From Trichopria drosophilae (lineage: Eukaryota; Arthropoda; Insecta; Hymenoptera; Diapriidae): a DNA stretch of 64,000 nt. Made by a program: the position numbers and the translations under genes. The DNA is taken from contig CM059584.1 of NCBI GenBank assembly GCA_030407085.1, positions 62,635,501-62,699,500 of the forward strand. Reading direction: 5' to 3'. Below are positions 33,822-43,608 of this stretch, piece after piece (the stretch's first letter is position 1; every line of letters starts with the position of its first letter). The notes beneath the pieces were generated by a model, which was not told the origin of the DNA, searched no databases, and saw only the letters and a list, made by a program, of their open reading frames with translations.

Positions 33822-34283
33822 AAAAGGACAAAGCACAGGAAATTTTCCTCCGCGTTAATGACGAATATGTCTATTTGCGGGTCGGCTCTCGGGTGGAGAG
33901 GTACAGGACAGAGACAGACAGTACAAGACAGAACTATAGGCACACACAACACCCACCCAGAGCCAGTCCCCCCTACCCCAATATCGGTACCACCAGCAGA
34001 TTCGGCGGTCTGTGCCTTAGCGAGTACGACGCGGGGCTTATCCCATCTTTATCCGAGATAAGACCCACGACGTACCGACCGCGGATAAGACGCTGACGGT
34101 ACTGATAACTGCCGACAGGGGTCGGCAGCGGTCCCAAATTCGTACCTTCGCCCAGGAAAGTTCCCCGGTTATTCCACACTGGACATAAGCAGAGAAAATT
34201 GCACGGACGGGGATTCGAACTCGGGACCTTCGCGTCGTTCAGTTCGGGCGGACTAAGACTGACGCCTTAGTCCATCACGCCGA
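33822..34283 (-). mobile_element. tRNA-derived SINE, 14-bp target duplication
   Basis: A 462-bp insert in the Gypsy-C 3' LTR flanked by CGACGAGGCAAGTA (33808-33821 and 34284-34297). On the minus strand the head contains a pol III A-box-like TGATGGACTAAGG (34277-34265) and a B box GAGTTCGAATCCC (34222-34210), as in a tRNA gene. The body is GC-rich; the tail near 33822-33860 has a GGAAAATTTCC hairpin and ends in a short run of T in element sense. It would be transcribed by pol III and copied by a partner LINE. The frames at 33693-34179 are SINE/LTR sequence. Confidence 0.8.
34210..34277 (-). promoter_or_regulatory. pol III A and B boxes of the SINE
   Basis: A-box-like 34265-34277 and B-box 34210-34222 on the minus strand, with the 42-nt gap between them a little longer than in a standard tRNA, as in tRNAs with a long variable arm. 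Confidence 0.6.
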
Positions 34284-34648
34284 CGACGAGGCAAGTAGTA
34301 ACAGTAAATTATTAAAACGTGATTTAACTAAATAAAATATAGTTTCTGGTGAGTGGTTTTTGACTTGTGTGATCCCTATCAGTTTCCCAATCCGATTTTA
34401 TAGATTCCTGTAGAGGAATAAGAGAAGTATTCCGGACCATAATTTAAGATTTCCATTGCGGATGAAAAATCGCAACAATAGGGAATCGTAACAAGGTAAA
34501 CACATAACAAGTAGAATGAGAGATTCATTATATAATTCGCTACTAAAGATGCATATCTATCTAATTCTAATAGTAAAATTGAGCCTAATATTAATTTCTT
34601 TTTTGAGCTACTCAAATGTTTCACTCCCGTGTAAATATAACTTGTACC

Positions 34649-35877
34649 CTAGGTTCGGTCTGCCCTAACCAAATATGCGAGAAGGTTTGATCGAAAATAT
34701 GCAATGGAGATGAGTGATTGAATATGACGAGGACGGGAGTTCCAAAATTCAATAGCTGTGATCCAGAATGAACGAGCGAAGGTGTTAGTACGTCGAGTAG
34801 GGAGTGAGAAACGAGATGAATGATGGCGAGATGATCGACGTAAGGAATCATTGATTGGTATGAATCTTTCGGCCAAATAAGAAGGCTGAGCGGTAGTAAT
34901 GATTTTATGAGTGAGATTTCCAAGAAAAAGTTGCCTCCTGGATGCAACGGCAAGCCAGTTCGCTTTCTTTCGATACGGCTCTAGTCTCTCATCACGCCGC
35001 AAACGATACACATACCGTAACGCAACGTTCTGTAGGCGTTGTAGCTTGGTCTTAAGGTAAGTTGTTAAATCAGCGGTAACAAGGGATGCGTAATCAAGAT
35101 GTGGAATGACCAACGAATTAACAAGGGAAAGCTTGATAGATGATGGAAGAAAGGCACCGCGATATTTTAACCTATACAGGACGTTGTGCACTTTGGACGA
35201 AATGGTGTTTATATGATGATTCCACGTTAGGTCAGCAGTAATTATTACACCTAAATCCTTTACTTCACGTGTGTAAGGTATTACGTCCATCCCAACAATT
35301 ATCTGCGGTATGACAAGACCTTTGATGTTCGTAAAATTCTGTGAGGAACCAAGGATAATGGCCTGTGTTTTACGTGCGTTTAAGGTGAGCCCAACGTCAT
35401 GAGACCACTTTACTAGTTCTATGATAATGCTATTTAAGTTGGATATTGTTTCATTTAAGAGACTAATTGGTGTCGTTAAATAGAATTGCACGTCGTCGGC
35501 AAAGATTCCCAAACGTACATCATCCATGAGATGTAGTAGTGCAGTTTGAGTGTTGTGGTGTTTTCGGAATCCGCACTGCCTGAATGTAATAGGTTATTTT
35601 TCTCCAAGTATAGGGTAATTTGCTGAGTGACAAGTGAATCAATGACCTTGGAGAGATGTGAAGGGTTTGTAACTGGTCGAGTTTCACAGGGGCTTAAGGG
35701 ATTTGGAGTTTTCTTGAGTGCGATCATAAATGATGATTTCCAAATAGGACGAAAATGACCAGTGATGAGTGAAAGATTGAAAATGGCGGTTAAATGTGGT
35801 GTTAAGGTTGAGAACATTGGCTTAAGATGCTTTAATGGCATATGATCAGAGCTAAGCCCGCGTAATTTTTGCTCCAC
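34649..35877 (-). pseudogene. LINE-2 reverse transcriptase, motifs A/B deleted
   Basis: The upstream piece (35877-35476) has LSLITGHFRPIWKSSFMI and LKKTPNPLSP, the start of RT. In another phase CGFRKHHNTQTALLHLMDDV runs straight into RLGIFADDVQFYL, which holds the catalytic ADD. Everything from motif A (FDFSKAFD in LINE-3) to motif B (GVPQGS) is missing. The downstream part (35527-34649) has LNARKTQAIILGSS, VKDLGVIITADLTWNHH, VIPHLDYASLV and YVYRLRRDERLEPYRK. Inactive. Confidence 0.85.
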
Positions 35878-35882
35878 TTGAT

Positions 35883-36865
35883 TTAGATGAAGGAGAATTT
35901 CATGACATTGAATTGGGAGGTGAAAGTTGGATGAGATATAGGTAATGGCCGCCGGATGATATTATTGAGAGTCACAAGATCACACGATGGATGAGAATAT
36001 GCTATTTGTGCGAAGTGACGATTTAGTGTAGAAAAAAACAGACTTGAAGTGGATCTTAATAGCGAAATGATGTGCAGAGAAATCTTGGGTGACAGCTGAG
36101 GAATACGAGGTAGATGGGCGATTCCAATCGATTTTATTAACACTGAGGACCTCACTGTACAAACCAGCAGTTTTAAGTGATTTTGTACCCGGAGTACAAT
36201 ACCGTTAAACTGCAACGAACATCTGTTTGGAATGCCGATTACTATAATATCTGATGTTGGTCTAGCGAGGGCATTAGAATACTTCATGTAAGCAATATCG
36301 GCTTTGAGCGCGGTACATGCAGCAGTATTTTGCTGTTCGGCAGCTGTTAGTTCGGAAAGATCTTTCCGAATAGCTTTAGTGTCATCACGGACGACAGAGA
36401 GTTCGAAGCGAAACCCTGTTATCGCTTCCATTATTTCCCGAAATTGCTGAGTAGTGCCCATCGTCGGCTGCGCTCGATCGGACAAAGTAGGCGCGACGGG
36501 TAGTATGGTATTCAAATCGAAGCTTGCCGAAAATAGTCGAGCCGGTGTTAATACCGGCACCTGACTTTGCGGGGGGTTTAGGAGAGAGGGTGAAATACAA
36601 AGCTCGGAGAGGGGCAGATCGCACGTGACGGCGTTACTTGCAGCAGTGCGCCGCGAGGGGAGAAGGGGCGGTAACGAACGCACGCAGCACACGGACTCCG
36701 GTTTACCGTGTATATATATAGACGTCCGCAAGACTCGTGATAACACTTACTACACGAGGGACCCTGTATGAAATTCACGACGCACTTATGACACTTCGCA
36801 CAAATTGCGGAATCAGATGCAACGATTTCAGTTTTGCCGCTTGCTGAACTTGAAAATTTCCGCAT
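35883..36865 (-). pseudogene. LINE-2 ORF1, fused in frame to the pre-RT part of ORF2
   Basis: PHD-type finger at the N-terminus (36865-36620): CAKCHKCVVNF, CSKCYHESCGRLY and CAAC. After a frame change, 36746-35883 has a coiled-coil-like stretch (FREIMEAITGFRFEL, KDLSELTAAEQQN) and an RRM-like DIIVIGIPNRCSLQ. Without a stop it then reads HFAQIAYSHPSCDL and LNNIIRRPLPISH, which matches the ORF2 segment between endonuclease and RT in LINE-3. The fusion is the product of the deletion. Confidence 0.75.
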
Positions 36866-37216
36866 CGATTTAACGTACCTCTAGCTGATGTTTAATTCAA
36901 TCGCGATGACAGGGACTAGGCGGCTGACATGTTTCACCTCGTGATTCCGGTGGACCTGCGCCGTAACCACTTGCGCGAAATTGCCGTTGTCACGTGACCA
37001 ACGAAATCGTTCATAAGACTTTTCGGTTTTCCAAAAAGGTACACCGTGGACTTTAGAGAAGATGTCAATCGGATTTAAATACACCAATGTATTCGTCCAC
37101 AGCTGATGCACCTTCTGCAAATAATTGTCGCTCTTTGAGAATTGAGAAAATGGTGAGATAATTGCAAAATAAGACGGAACAGAATTTAGCACGTTCGGTG
37201 CGTATACTCACCAAAA

Positions 37217-37218
<2 letters not shown>
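36866..37218 (-). other. 5' leader of LINE-2
   Basis: Non-coding. It ends at GGTGAGTATACGC (minus strand, about 37200-37212) next to a (CT)n tract, almost as in LINE-1. Part of it (CGGCTGACATGTTTCACC on the plus strand near 36922) recurs upstream of LINE-4 near 44650. Confidence 0.5.
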
Positions 37219-37260
<42 letters not shown>

Positions 37261-37275
37261 AGAGAGAGAGAGAGA
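37219..37275. repeat. (GA)n microsatellite at LINE-2 5' end
   Basis: GA repeat with one CGCG interruption. It separates the LINE-2 leader from the broken LINE-3 RT. Confidence 0.95.
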
Positions 37276-38535
37276 ACATTATGTACTTAGCGATATGGTA
37301 TGGTATGGTACGAGATGATATGGTACTAACATGGCGATTCCATGTTTGGTCGGATGTTATTATAACACAAAGATCTTTTACTTCGTGTGAATAAGGTATT
37401 ACATCTGACCCAACAATAATTTGTGCTATGGTGAGATTTCTCATAACGGCTAAATTCTGAGGTGAACCTAAAATGATGGCCTGAGTTTTACGCGTATTTA
37501 AAGTGAGCTCATAATCATGGGACCACCTCACAAGCTCAGCAATGTCACTGTTAATATTTCGTGTCGTTTCATTTAGATGACACATCGGGTTTCTAGAGAT
37601 AAAATTGCGCATCATCAGAAAAGATGATGGTAGTGTGGCTGCAATATTTAAGTCTCAAGAATAAGGTGTTGATAACAATAATGAATAATATAGGGCCTAA
37701 GGTCGAACCTTGGGGAACGCCGGAAGTAGTATACTCAAGATTAGATGATAAACCATCCAGGCCAATTATTGTGTGAGAGCAACTTGTCACATAAGAGTGC
37801 AGCCATCTCAATGTTGATTAATCAAAGCCTATGTCTCGAAGGCAGCTTAGAATTACGAAATGGTTTAAGAAGTCGAAGGCTTTTGAGAAATCAAACAGTA
37901 CCAAAATAGTAATTGCCCCATAATCTATATCCAAACGTACTGCATCCATAAGATGTAGTAGAGCAGTTTGGGTGCTGTGAAATTTGCGGAATCCACAGTG
38001 TTTGGGATGCAGTATACGATTTATCTATAAATATTTTTTCAATCAAAAGGGAATCATCAATGACTTTAGAGACGGGAGAGGATTTGTGATTGGGCACGTG
38101 TCAGAGGGACTTAAAGGGTTAGGGATTTTCTTAAGCGGTATTATGTAAGATGATTTCCAAATGGGAGGAAAATAGCCAGAGATAAGTGAAAGATTAAAAA
38201 TGGATGTGAATATGATGATTGTAAAAATGGATTTTAGGTACTCTAAAGGAAGATGATTGGAGCTAAGCCCACGTGATTTTTGTACAACTAAATGAAGACT
38301 ATGTAGGACATCATGATGATTGATTGCAGTAAAGGTGAATGTTGTATGGGAATTAGGTAAAGGGCGCATGATAATATTGTTGAGTGTCGCTAAGTCACAA
38401 GACGGATGAGATGACGATATTTGTGCAAAATGACAATTTAATGCAATGGGTAAAAAATGAGGAAGTGCGGAATATGATGGCTGATTAGCAAGTCCGAATT
38501 TTCGTATGCAAAACCAAAGATTGTTCGTGCTTGTT
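37276..38535 (-). pseudogene. LINE-3: RT fragment of the same family
   Basis: Minus-strand order: HFAQISSSHPSCDLATLNN (near 38440), LHLVVQKSRGLSSNH, LSLISGYFPPIWKSSYIIP, then motif A text (LVLFDFSKAFD near 37890), GVPQGSTLGPILF (37680-37720), IFSDDAQFYL and LNTRKTQAIILGSPQ, ending near NRHVSTISSR at 37300. Several frameshifts and stops. Motif C reads SDD rather than ADD. Truncated on both sides, by LINE-2/(GA)n and by the Copia LTR at 38536. Confidence 0.8.
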
Positions 38536-38827
38536 TGTTGGAGCTGTTAAACAAGTTTAGTTTTGTATGAGTTCACGCTCCGAATTACGTCACTCGTCAA
38601 CGTTCGCGAATCACTCGAAAAACGAGCCAATGGGAGCTCGTGTCGCGCGAACTATCGCGAGAGACTGCGACCGATGCGACGGTAGTCAGTCGCATGTGAG
38701 CGTTGATCGAGATAAGCTCTCTGTACTCGATATCTCTTTAATTAAACCGTTTTTTCTTAACACGAGTTTCGTCAACTCCTGTTACCTGCGTACTATCCTT
38801 ACGTACCTCGCGATAATTAGTCCAACA
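38536..38827 (+). repeat. 5' LTR of the Copia element
   Basis: 292 bp starting TGTTGGAGCTG and ending AATTAGTCCAACA, so the ends form the inverted pair TGTTGGA/TCCAACA. It is followed at once by the PBS. The 123-codon frame at 38567-38938 crosses LTR and leader and is not a gene. Confidence 0.8.
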
Positions 38828-38843
38828 GGTTATGGGCCCAGTC
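38828..38843 (+). other. Copia primer-binding site
   Basis: GGTTATGGGCCCAGTC adjoins the LTR end. This is the known Copia-type site complementary to an internal part of initiator tRNA-Met, and it fixes the LTR boundary. Confidence 0.9.
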
Positions 38844-38941
38844 ACCCTAACCGCGTGAAAAATTGTAAGAAAAGGCAGATGCCAAATCCGCGGTACGCGA
38901 AACACGAGGACTGTACGGAAGCGGTCATTTTGTTCTAGAAA

Positions 38942-39545
38942 GATGTCTGGGGCAATCTCAACACGTAACGTGACGAAATTTAATGGACAGGACTGCCAAG
39001 GGTGGACGTTTCAGATGAAAGCCTTATTTACGGCGCATCGCATATATGACGTGGTTGTCGGAACGCGAAACATACCGGAAGACAACGGTCGGTAACAAGC
39101 GCATGCAACGTGGTCTGTGGACAACGCGCGCGCGATGTTCTTAATTTCGTCGGTAATGGAACCTGATCAGTTGCGACCACTATTAATTTGTGAAACGACT
39201 AAAGAGATGTGGGACGCTTTCTCCAGAGTACACGAACAGAAATCCGCTTCGAATAAACTCATGATGATGTCGTGTGTGAGTATCGTATCTCCCCGGGGGA
39301 CTCGATTAGAAAGCATGTGGCTAACATACAAAATATGGCGGCAAATTGCTTGACGTGGATGAAGCAGTATCGGATGCAACGATAATGGCTAAAGTGCTCG
39401 GCAGTTTGTCATCGAAATACGCGGCCTTTCAAACGGCATGGGATAATGTGCCGGCGGACATGCAGACGACGAAGCTCCGGGAGCTTTTACGGCATCGATG
39501 AAAACGAGTGCGCGCAAAAAAGGGGGCATTTTGCAAGAGAATGCA
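38942..39545 (+). pseudogene. Copia gag
   Basis: Starts at ATG 38942 (MSGAISTRNVTKFNG, then CQGWTFQMKALFTAH), the usual Copia gag opening. A TAA interrupts near 39094 and the same phase resumes with DNARAMFLISSVMEPDQL and CETTKEMWDAFSRVHEQ. Later text in another phase (KVLGSLSSKYAAFQTAWD, TTKLRELL) leads to a zinc-knuckle remnant KRGHFARECKN at 39545. Confidence 0.8.
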
Positions 39546-40565
39546 AAAATATAATAAAATGCTCGTTTGAAGGTTGTTCTCAAAGACCAACGAGAACTTG
39601 TATAAATTGCAGTGGATATTTTTGTTTTACATGTTTTGGAACGTATCGTGGGAAATAATAGAATAATCAAGAAGAGTTTCAAGATTGAGCACCATGAATC
39701 GTGTGAAGGACTCACGAAAATGAAGCATCCAAAAAAGATCATATCTCCGTTACGTCCACGTCGTTGATCCTGGGTGTTGCTAAAAACGGAAATAGACGAA
39801 AAAACAATTTTTTCGAAAGACTTCTCCCTCTTTTTTAAAGAAAAGAGAAAATCGAAAATGGTTTGTTTGTATTATTCAAAGAAGTTAGCGATCTCAAAAA
39901 CAGTGATATACTAATTTTGGTTGCAATCTCAACGTTTGACCAAAATTTGGTCCGCCATATTGGATCCGCCATTTTGAATTTCAAAAATCTGATTTCATTC
40001 TCGGATTTAGCGACCTCTAGAACTGTAATGTTTCATTTTTTGTTGCAATCCCAACATTTTATCGAAGTTTTGTCCGCAATATTGGATCCGCCATTTTGAA
40101 TTTCTCAAATCTGATTTTAGATTCGGATTCCGCGACCTCAAAAACGTAGTATACCAACTTCTGTTGTAAGACGATCATTTCTGAGAAATTAATAATAAAT
40201 TTCGTTACAACTCGACATGCCAATCAATCGCCATCATGAATTTTTTAAAAATACCAATAAACCCTTATAGTACAAAAAAAAATTCCACCCGATACATAAT
40301 TTGGAGCAAAACTGAGCTGATTAACTGAATGTAAATCGCGATTGATCAAAATAAAAATTGAAAATTAACACGTTTTTACAGGAAAAAGCCGCCATATTGG
40401 AAAATCTAAGAGAGTTATACCAAAAATAGCGACGGATTTGAAAAGAGCATAAAAAAATACTTCAGGAAATGTAATTCAATTAAGATTCATATGCGAATTG
40501 GATTTGTAGTCGTATGTTGAAAAACGGGTGGAATTTATGCCGTTTTGGGACTTTAGGGGTTAAGA
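39546..40565. other. Foreign interval inside Copia (zinc-finger tail plus GCCATATTGG repeats)
   Basis: It begins in frame after the gag zinc knuckle with KCSFEGCSQRPTRTCINC and CFTCFGTYRGK, a Cys-rich module whose spacing resembles the C-terminal zinc finger of piggyBac-type transposases; this is a guess. From 39870 there are two or three diverged 125-bp units with CCGCCATATTGGATCCGCC, related to the repeats of the long-TIR element. Copia protease, integrase and early RT are absent, so this interval replaced them or the site suffered deletion as well. Confidence 0.5.
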
Positions 40566-41800
40566 GACCGCGCAACATTACGAAGATCATTTTGTTACGA
40601 GAACAACGTGGTCGAATACGATGTGCCAACAACGTATGAAGAAGCGAGGATTCTGTGAAGTAGATTGGTGCAATTGAAAGAGAACTCGAAGCACACAACG
40701 AGAACGAGACTTGGACACTGGTAGAAAGAAACCCAGAAATGAAGACTATTGACTCCAAGTGGGTCTTTCGACTCAAGAAAGACTCTACAGGGAATGTTTG
40801 TCGATATAAAACTAGGCTTTGTACACGTGGATTCATGCAACGCAAAGGCGTGGACTTCACCGAGACGTTTGCACCCGTCGTTCGATACGACTCGTTCGAT
40901 ACGGCTCGCTGTCGTAGCTAAGAAGAACTTCGATTTGGCGCAATTCGACGTGCAAACGGCGTTCCTGTTACGGCAAACTGGACGAAAAAATTTTCATGGA
41001 GATCACGGTGGGTCTCATCGTCAAGGGAAATTCAGTGAAAAGTGCTGTGTGTCGATTAGAGAAATCTTTATACGGTCTGAAGCAAGCGCCACGCTGCTGG
41101 AATCGGGAATTCCGTTTATTTCTTCGAGAGTTTAAGTTTCGTGAAATCGATGCAGATCACTGCATGTTTGTCGGTAAAGTAAGCGGATCGATAGTGTATT
41201 TGGCATTGTACGTTGATGACGGGTTGATTGCAGCGGAATCGAATGAGATTCTTGAATGAGATATTGATGTATCTCGGAAAGTTGTTTAAAATTACGATCG
41301 GCGATTCAAGTTCTTTTGTCGGTATGCAAATTAAGCGCAATGGAGATGAGAAATAGGTGTTTGTGCATCAGAGTGCGTATGCAAAGCGTGTGATACAAAA
41401 ATTCGGTATGAGCAAAGCGAAATCGCTGAGCGTACCAGCTGATCCGCACGTAACCCTAAATCCCGTAGTCGAAAAAGAGAAGGGAGTCGAGAAAGTTCCG
41501 TTCAGGGAAGCCGTCGGATCGTTGATGTTTTCAGCGACGGTTTCGCGCCCGGACATAGCGCACGCAGTAAATTTAGTTAGTAGATTCTTAAATAAGTTTA
41601 ATAATAATCACTGGCGAGCTGTAAAACGCCTACTAGCATATCTTTCAGGAAAAATCAGTCACGGTGTCGAGTTTCGCGGCGGTGGAAGCGAACTAATCGG
41701 CTGTTTGGATGCCGATTATGCGGGAGACAGAAACACGCCGATCGACCACTGGATATGTATTCCAGCTCGTAGGTGGTCCAATAACATGAGCTAGTCATAG
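40566..41800 (+). pseudogene. Copia reverse transcriptase
   Basis: RVT_2-type RT in several phases: DVPTTYEEAR, ELEAHNENETWTLVERNPEM, SKWVFRLKKDSTGNVCRYK, RGFMQRKGVDFTETFAPVV, then after a shift NFDLAQFDVQTAFL (motif A), SLYGLKQAPRCWN and LALYVDDGLIAAES with the catalytic YVDD intact. Next come KRVIQKFGMSKAKSLSVPAD, AVGSLMFSATVSRPDIAHAV and HWRAVKRLLAYLSG, ending near LDADYAGDRNT (start of RNase H). Frameshifts near 40910, 41255 and 41350 disable it. Confidence 0.88.
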
Positions 41801-42200
41801 TTAAAAACTAGACACTTTAAGTACAACTGAGGTAGAATATGTTGTTGCCTGAGTCACGTCTCGTGAAGCAGTATGGTTAAGGAAACTGTTAAAAGATATC
41901 GGATGTCTATGTGTGGGTACCAGTATGATGTTTGTAGACAACCAAAATGCCATAAGGCTGGTCAGGAACGCAGAGTTCCACAAGCGCACAAAACATATAG
42001 ACATTCGCTATCACTATATTCGTGAAAAGGTTGAAGAAAAAGTGCTGAAAATAGAGTACGTTCAAACAGAACAGCAAAAAGCAGACATTTTCACAAAGGC
42101 TCTTCAGTTGGCTCCGTCTAAAGGTGTAACTATAATTAAACCGATGTTCCGAAACAGGATGGGTAAGCAAACAAATTTTATTAAAAGGTATCAATCTTAA
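41801..42200 (+). pseudogene. Copia RNase H and C-terminal tail
   Basis: In a new phase: MMFVDNQNAIRLVRNAEFH, KRTKHIDIRYHYIREKVEE, EYVQTEQQKADIFTKAL, ending at 42200. This is the standard Copia C-terminus. LTR sequence should follow soon but is not found. Confidence 0.85.
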
Positions 42201-43608
42201 AGATACATCGTAACGATAAAAATTTCAAAATTAATCATTCATCATTTTTTTGCGGCTTTTCACAACGTTTTCTGTCGTCCTTTACGTTGACGTCTTCTAT
42301 TGTTTTCTGCATCGTTGCACTTCCTCTGGTGTAGGTATTGTGGTTTCATGAATTAGGCACTTTCCAAACTTGTCCTTTTCAATGCGTAATGATGCTGTGT
42401 GGCCAGGATATTTTCTGCTTTCTTGTAGGCGAGGATCGAGATGGGGCCCTGTGGTATATTCTGAACTTTCCAAACTGGGGCCTGTGCTGGAATTAACACC
42501 TTCTTCAGGTCCCTAGTTGCAGGGAGGATAACTGGCGAACAATAAAAACCTCCAGATTAGTTGGAGCTTGGATCTACCGGTACCTAATCTGGATTCGCCT
42601 CTTCAATCCGTTGTACTGCATCCAGGAGCATAAAAGAAATGGGATAGGGATTGATAGTTTAGATCCCTACTGGCTTGGCGTAATCTTTCTGTAGACCTTC
42701 GTCGCACCTCAAGTCTCACCTCTTCATCTCTTGATGATGCGGTGCCGTCGAAAGTCTCCTTCAGAGAGACTACATTGTCGGGAGTTGCTTGCATGGCGTT
42801 ATAAAACGAAATGTGCTGCTGTCCATTTTGATGCTAACACCGTGGAAATTTACGAGGAAATATGCCGAAAATAATAATTTAGATTTTGAAGAATAAGGTC
42901 GAAAAGAACTTATTGTTTCTTATTTTCGGATTCTGAAAATAAATTGACCTTTCTAGGTCTTTCGGAGAAACACAAAAAATGCACATTCAATCCGCCCGGC
43001 AAAAAAATAATAAACTACCCGCGTCGAATTAATATTTGTTCCGAAGTGATTTTCAAGCCATGATTGCTTGAAAATAGTTTCGGAGCGAAGCTATTTAATA
43101 TTTTCCACGCGTTGGGTTTGTTTTGAAAATATTCTATTTTGAAGTTACGCAACACTATTCGACACAACTGCTCGTGGACTGTAAATAAAGCGCGGCGTGT
43201 TCCGCCGTAATCTAGAAAACAAATGAACATGAGCAAAATGAAGTCCAATTAATATCGGAAATTAGCATGAATATCTCAGCAGATATTTCATAGCCAATTC
43301 CTAACAGAATGAAAAATTGAATTTTGTTTCTTCCTAAGTTAAAACTTACATGAATATCTCAACAGAAATTTCATAGTAAATTTTAAAAGAATTCCTAAAT
43401 TTTCCTACGCTAAAAACCGTCTCGCTCTGAAAACAGCGGGTTTGGAGGGAAAAAAACTTGGAGGAAATGGATATTTTTCTATTTTTATTAAATAAATTGC
43501 AGCTCGTGGTTGAGATCTTGTTCTATGGCAATTAACAGCTCAGGGGTGCCGCCATCTTTTCTTACAAAAACATCGTCATATCTCGCCCAAACACGCTTAT
43601 AAACTGCG
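42201..43608. other. Unassigned segment after Copia
   Basis: A moderately GC-balanced block (42300-42800) carries a minus frame at 42603-42794 with RLEVRRRSTERLRQASRD, charged and possibly coiled-coil, which I cannot place. CCAGATTAGTTGGAGCTTGG near 42551 and its partner ACCTAATCTGG near 42582 form a partial inverted repeat. 42830-43560 is AT-rich and shows nothing. Confidence 0.3.

Larger units (their letters stand above)
16727..34477 (+). mobile_element. Gypsy-C: Gypsy LTR element carrying an F-box frame, multiply invaded
   Basis: Bounded by a partial 5' LTR (16727-17728) and a 3' LTR (28182-34477 including two insertions) that match along their shared length. Between them are an mdg1/412-like integrase (18678-19752), an RRM/F-box/LRR frame (19889-27760 around the Gypsy-B insertion) and a polypurine tract (28169-28181). 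Gag, protease and reverse transcriptase are missing. LTR ends are TGTTA and TAACA (CAACA in the 3' copy). After removing Gypsy-B, the long-TIR element, the SINE and the 393-bp retroposon, the element is about 5.8 kb. The alternative is that the F-box frame is host DNA trapped between two unrelated LTRs; the shared LTR sequence, the PPT and the position after integrase argue against it. Confidence 0.65.
28182..34477 (+). repeat. 3' LTR of Gypsy-C, split by two insertions
   Basis: LTR pieces 28182-28673, 33257-33821 and 34298-34477 add up to about 1.24 kb. It starts TGTTATGATCCGAG after the PPT, contains AATAAA-type signals and ends GATGAAAAATCGCAACA. Between the pieces lie the long-TIR element (28674-33256) and the SINE (33822-34283). 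The 5' LTR copy lacks both and shows the pre-insertion sequence. Confidence 0.75.
34480..37275 (-). mobile_element. LINE-2: internally deleted PHD/RT retrotransposon
   Basis: Minus-strand copy with a 5' leader (36866-37218 plus a (CT)n tract), ORF1, then a direct jump to the region just before RT: the endonuclease is deleted. RT motifs A and B are also lost. The 3' side abuts the end of the Gypsy-C 3' LTR. The 5' side abuts the broken end of LINE-3, so LINE-2 probably inserted into LINE-3 or Gypsy-C flanking DNA. Confidence 0.75.
38536..42200 (+). mobile_element. Copia-type LTR element, integrase lost
   Basis: 5' LTR, canonical Copia PBS, gag, a foreign interval in place of protease/integrase, RT and RNase H. 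No 3' LTR appears after 42200. Several stops and frameshifts. Target duplication not determined. Confidence 0.85.

Noticed and set aside
34210..34283. tRNA gene
   Set aside because: A and B boxes are present but the sequence is the head of a 462-bp insert with target duplication, so it is a SINE.
38567..38938. 123-codon plus frame as a gene
   Set aside because: It spans the Copia LTR, PBS and leader.
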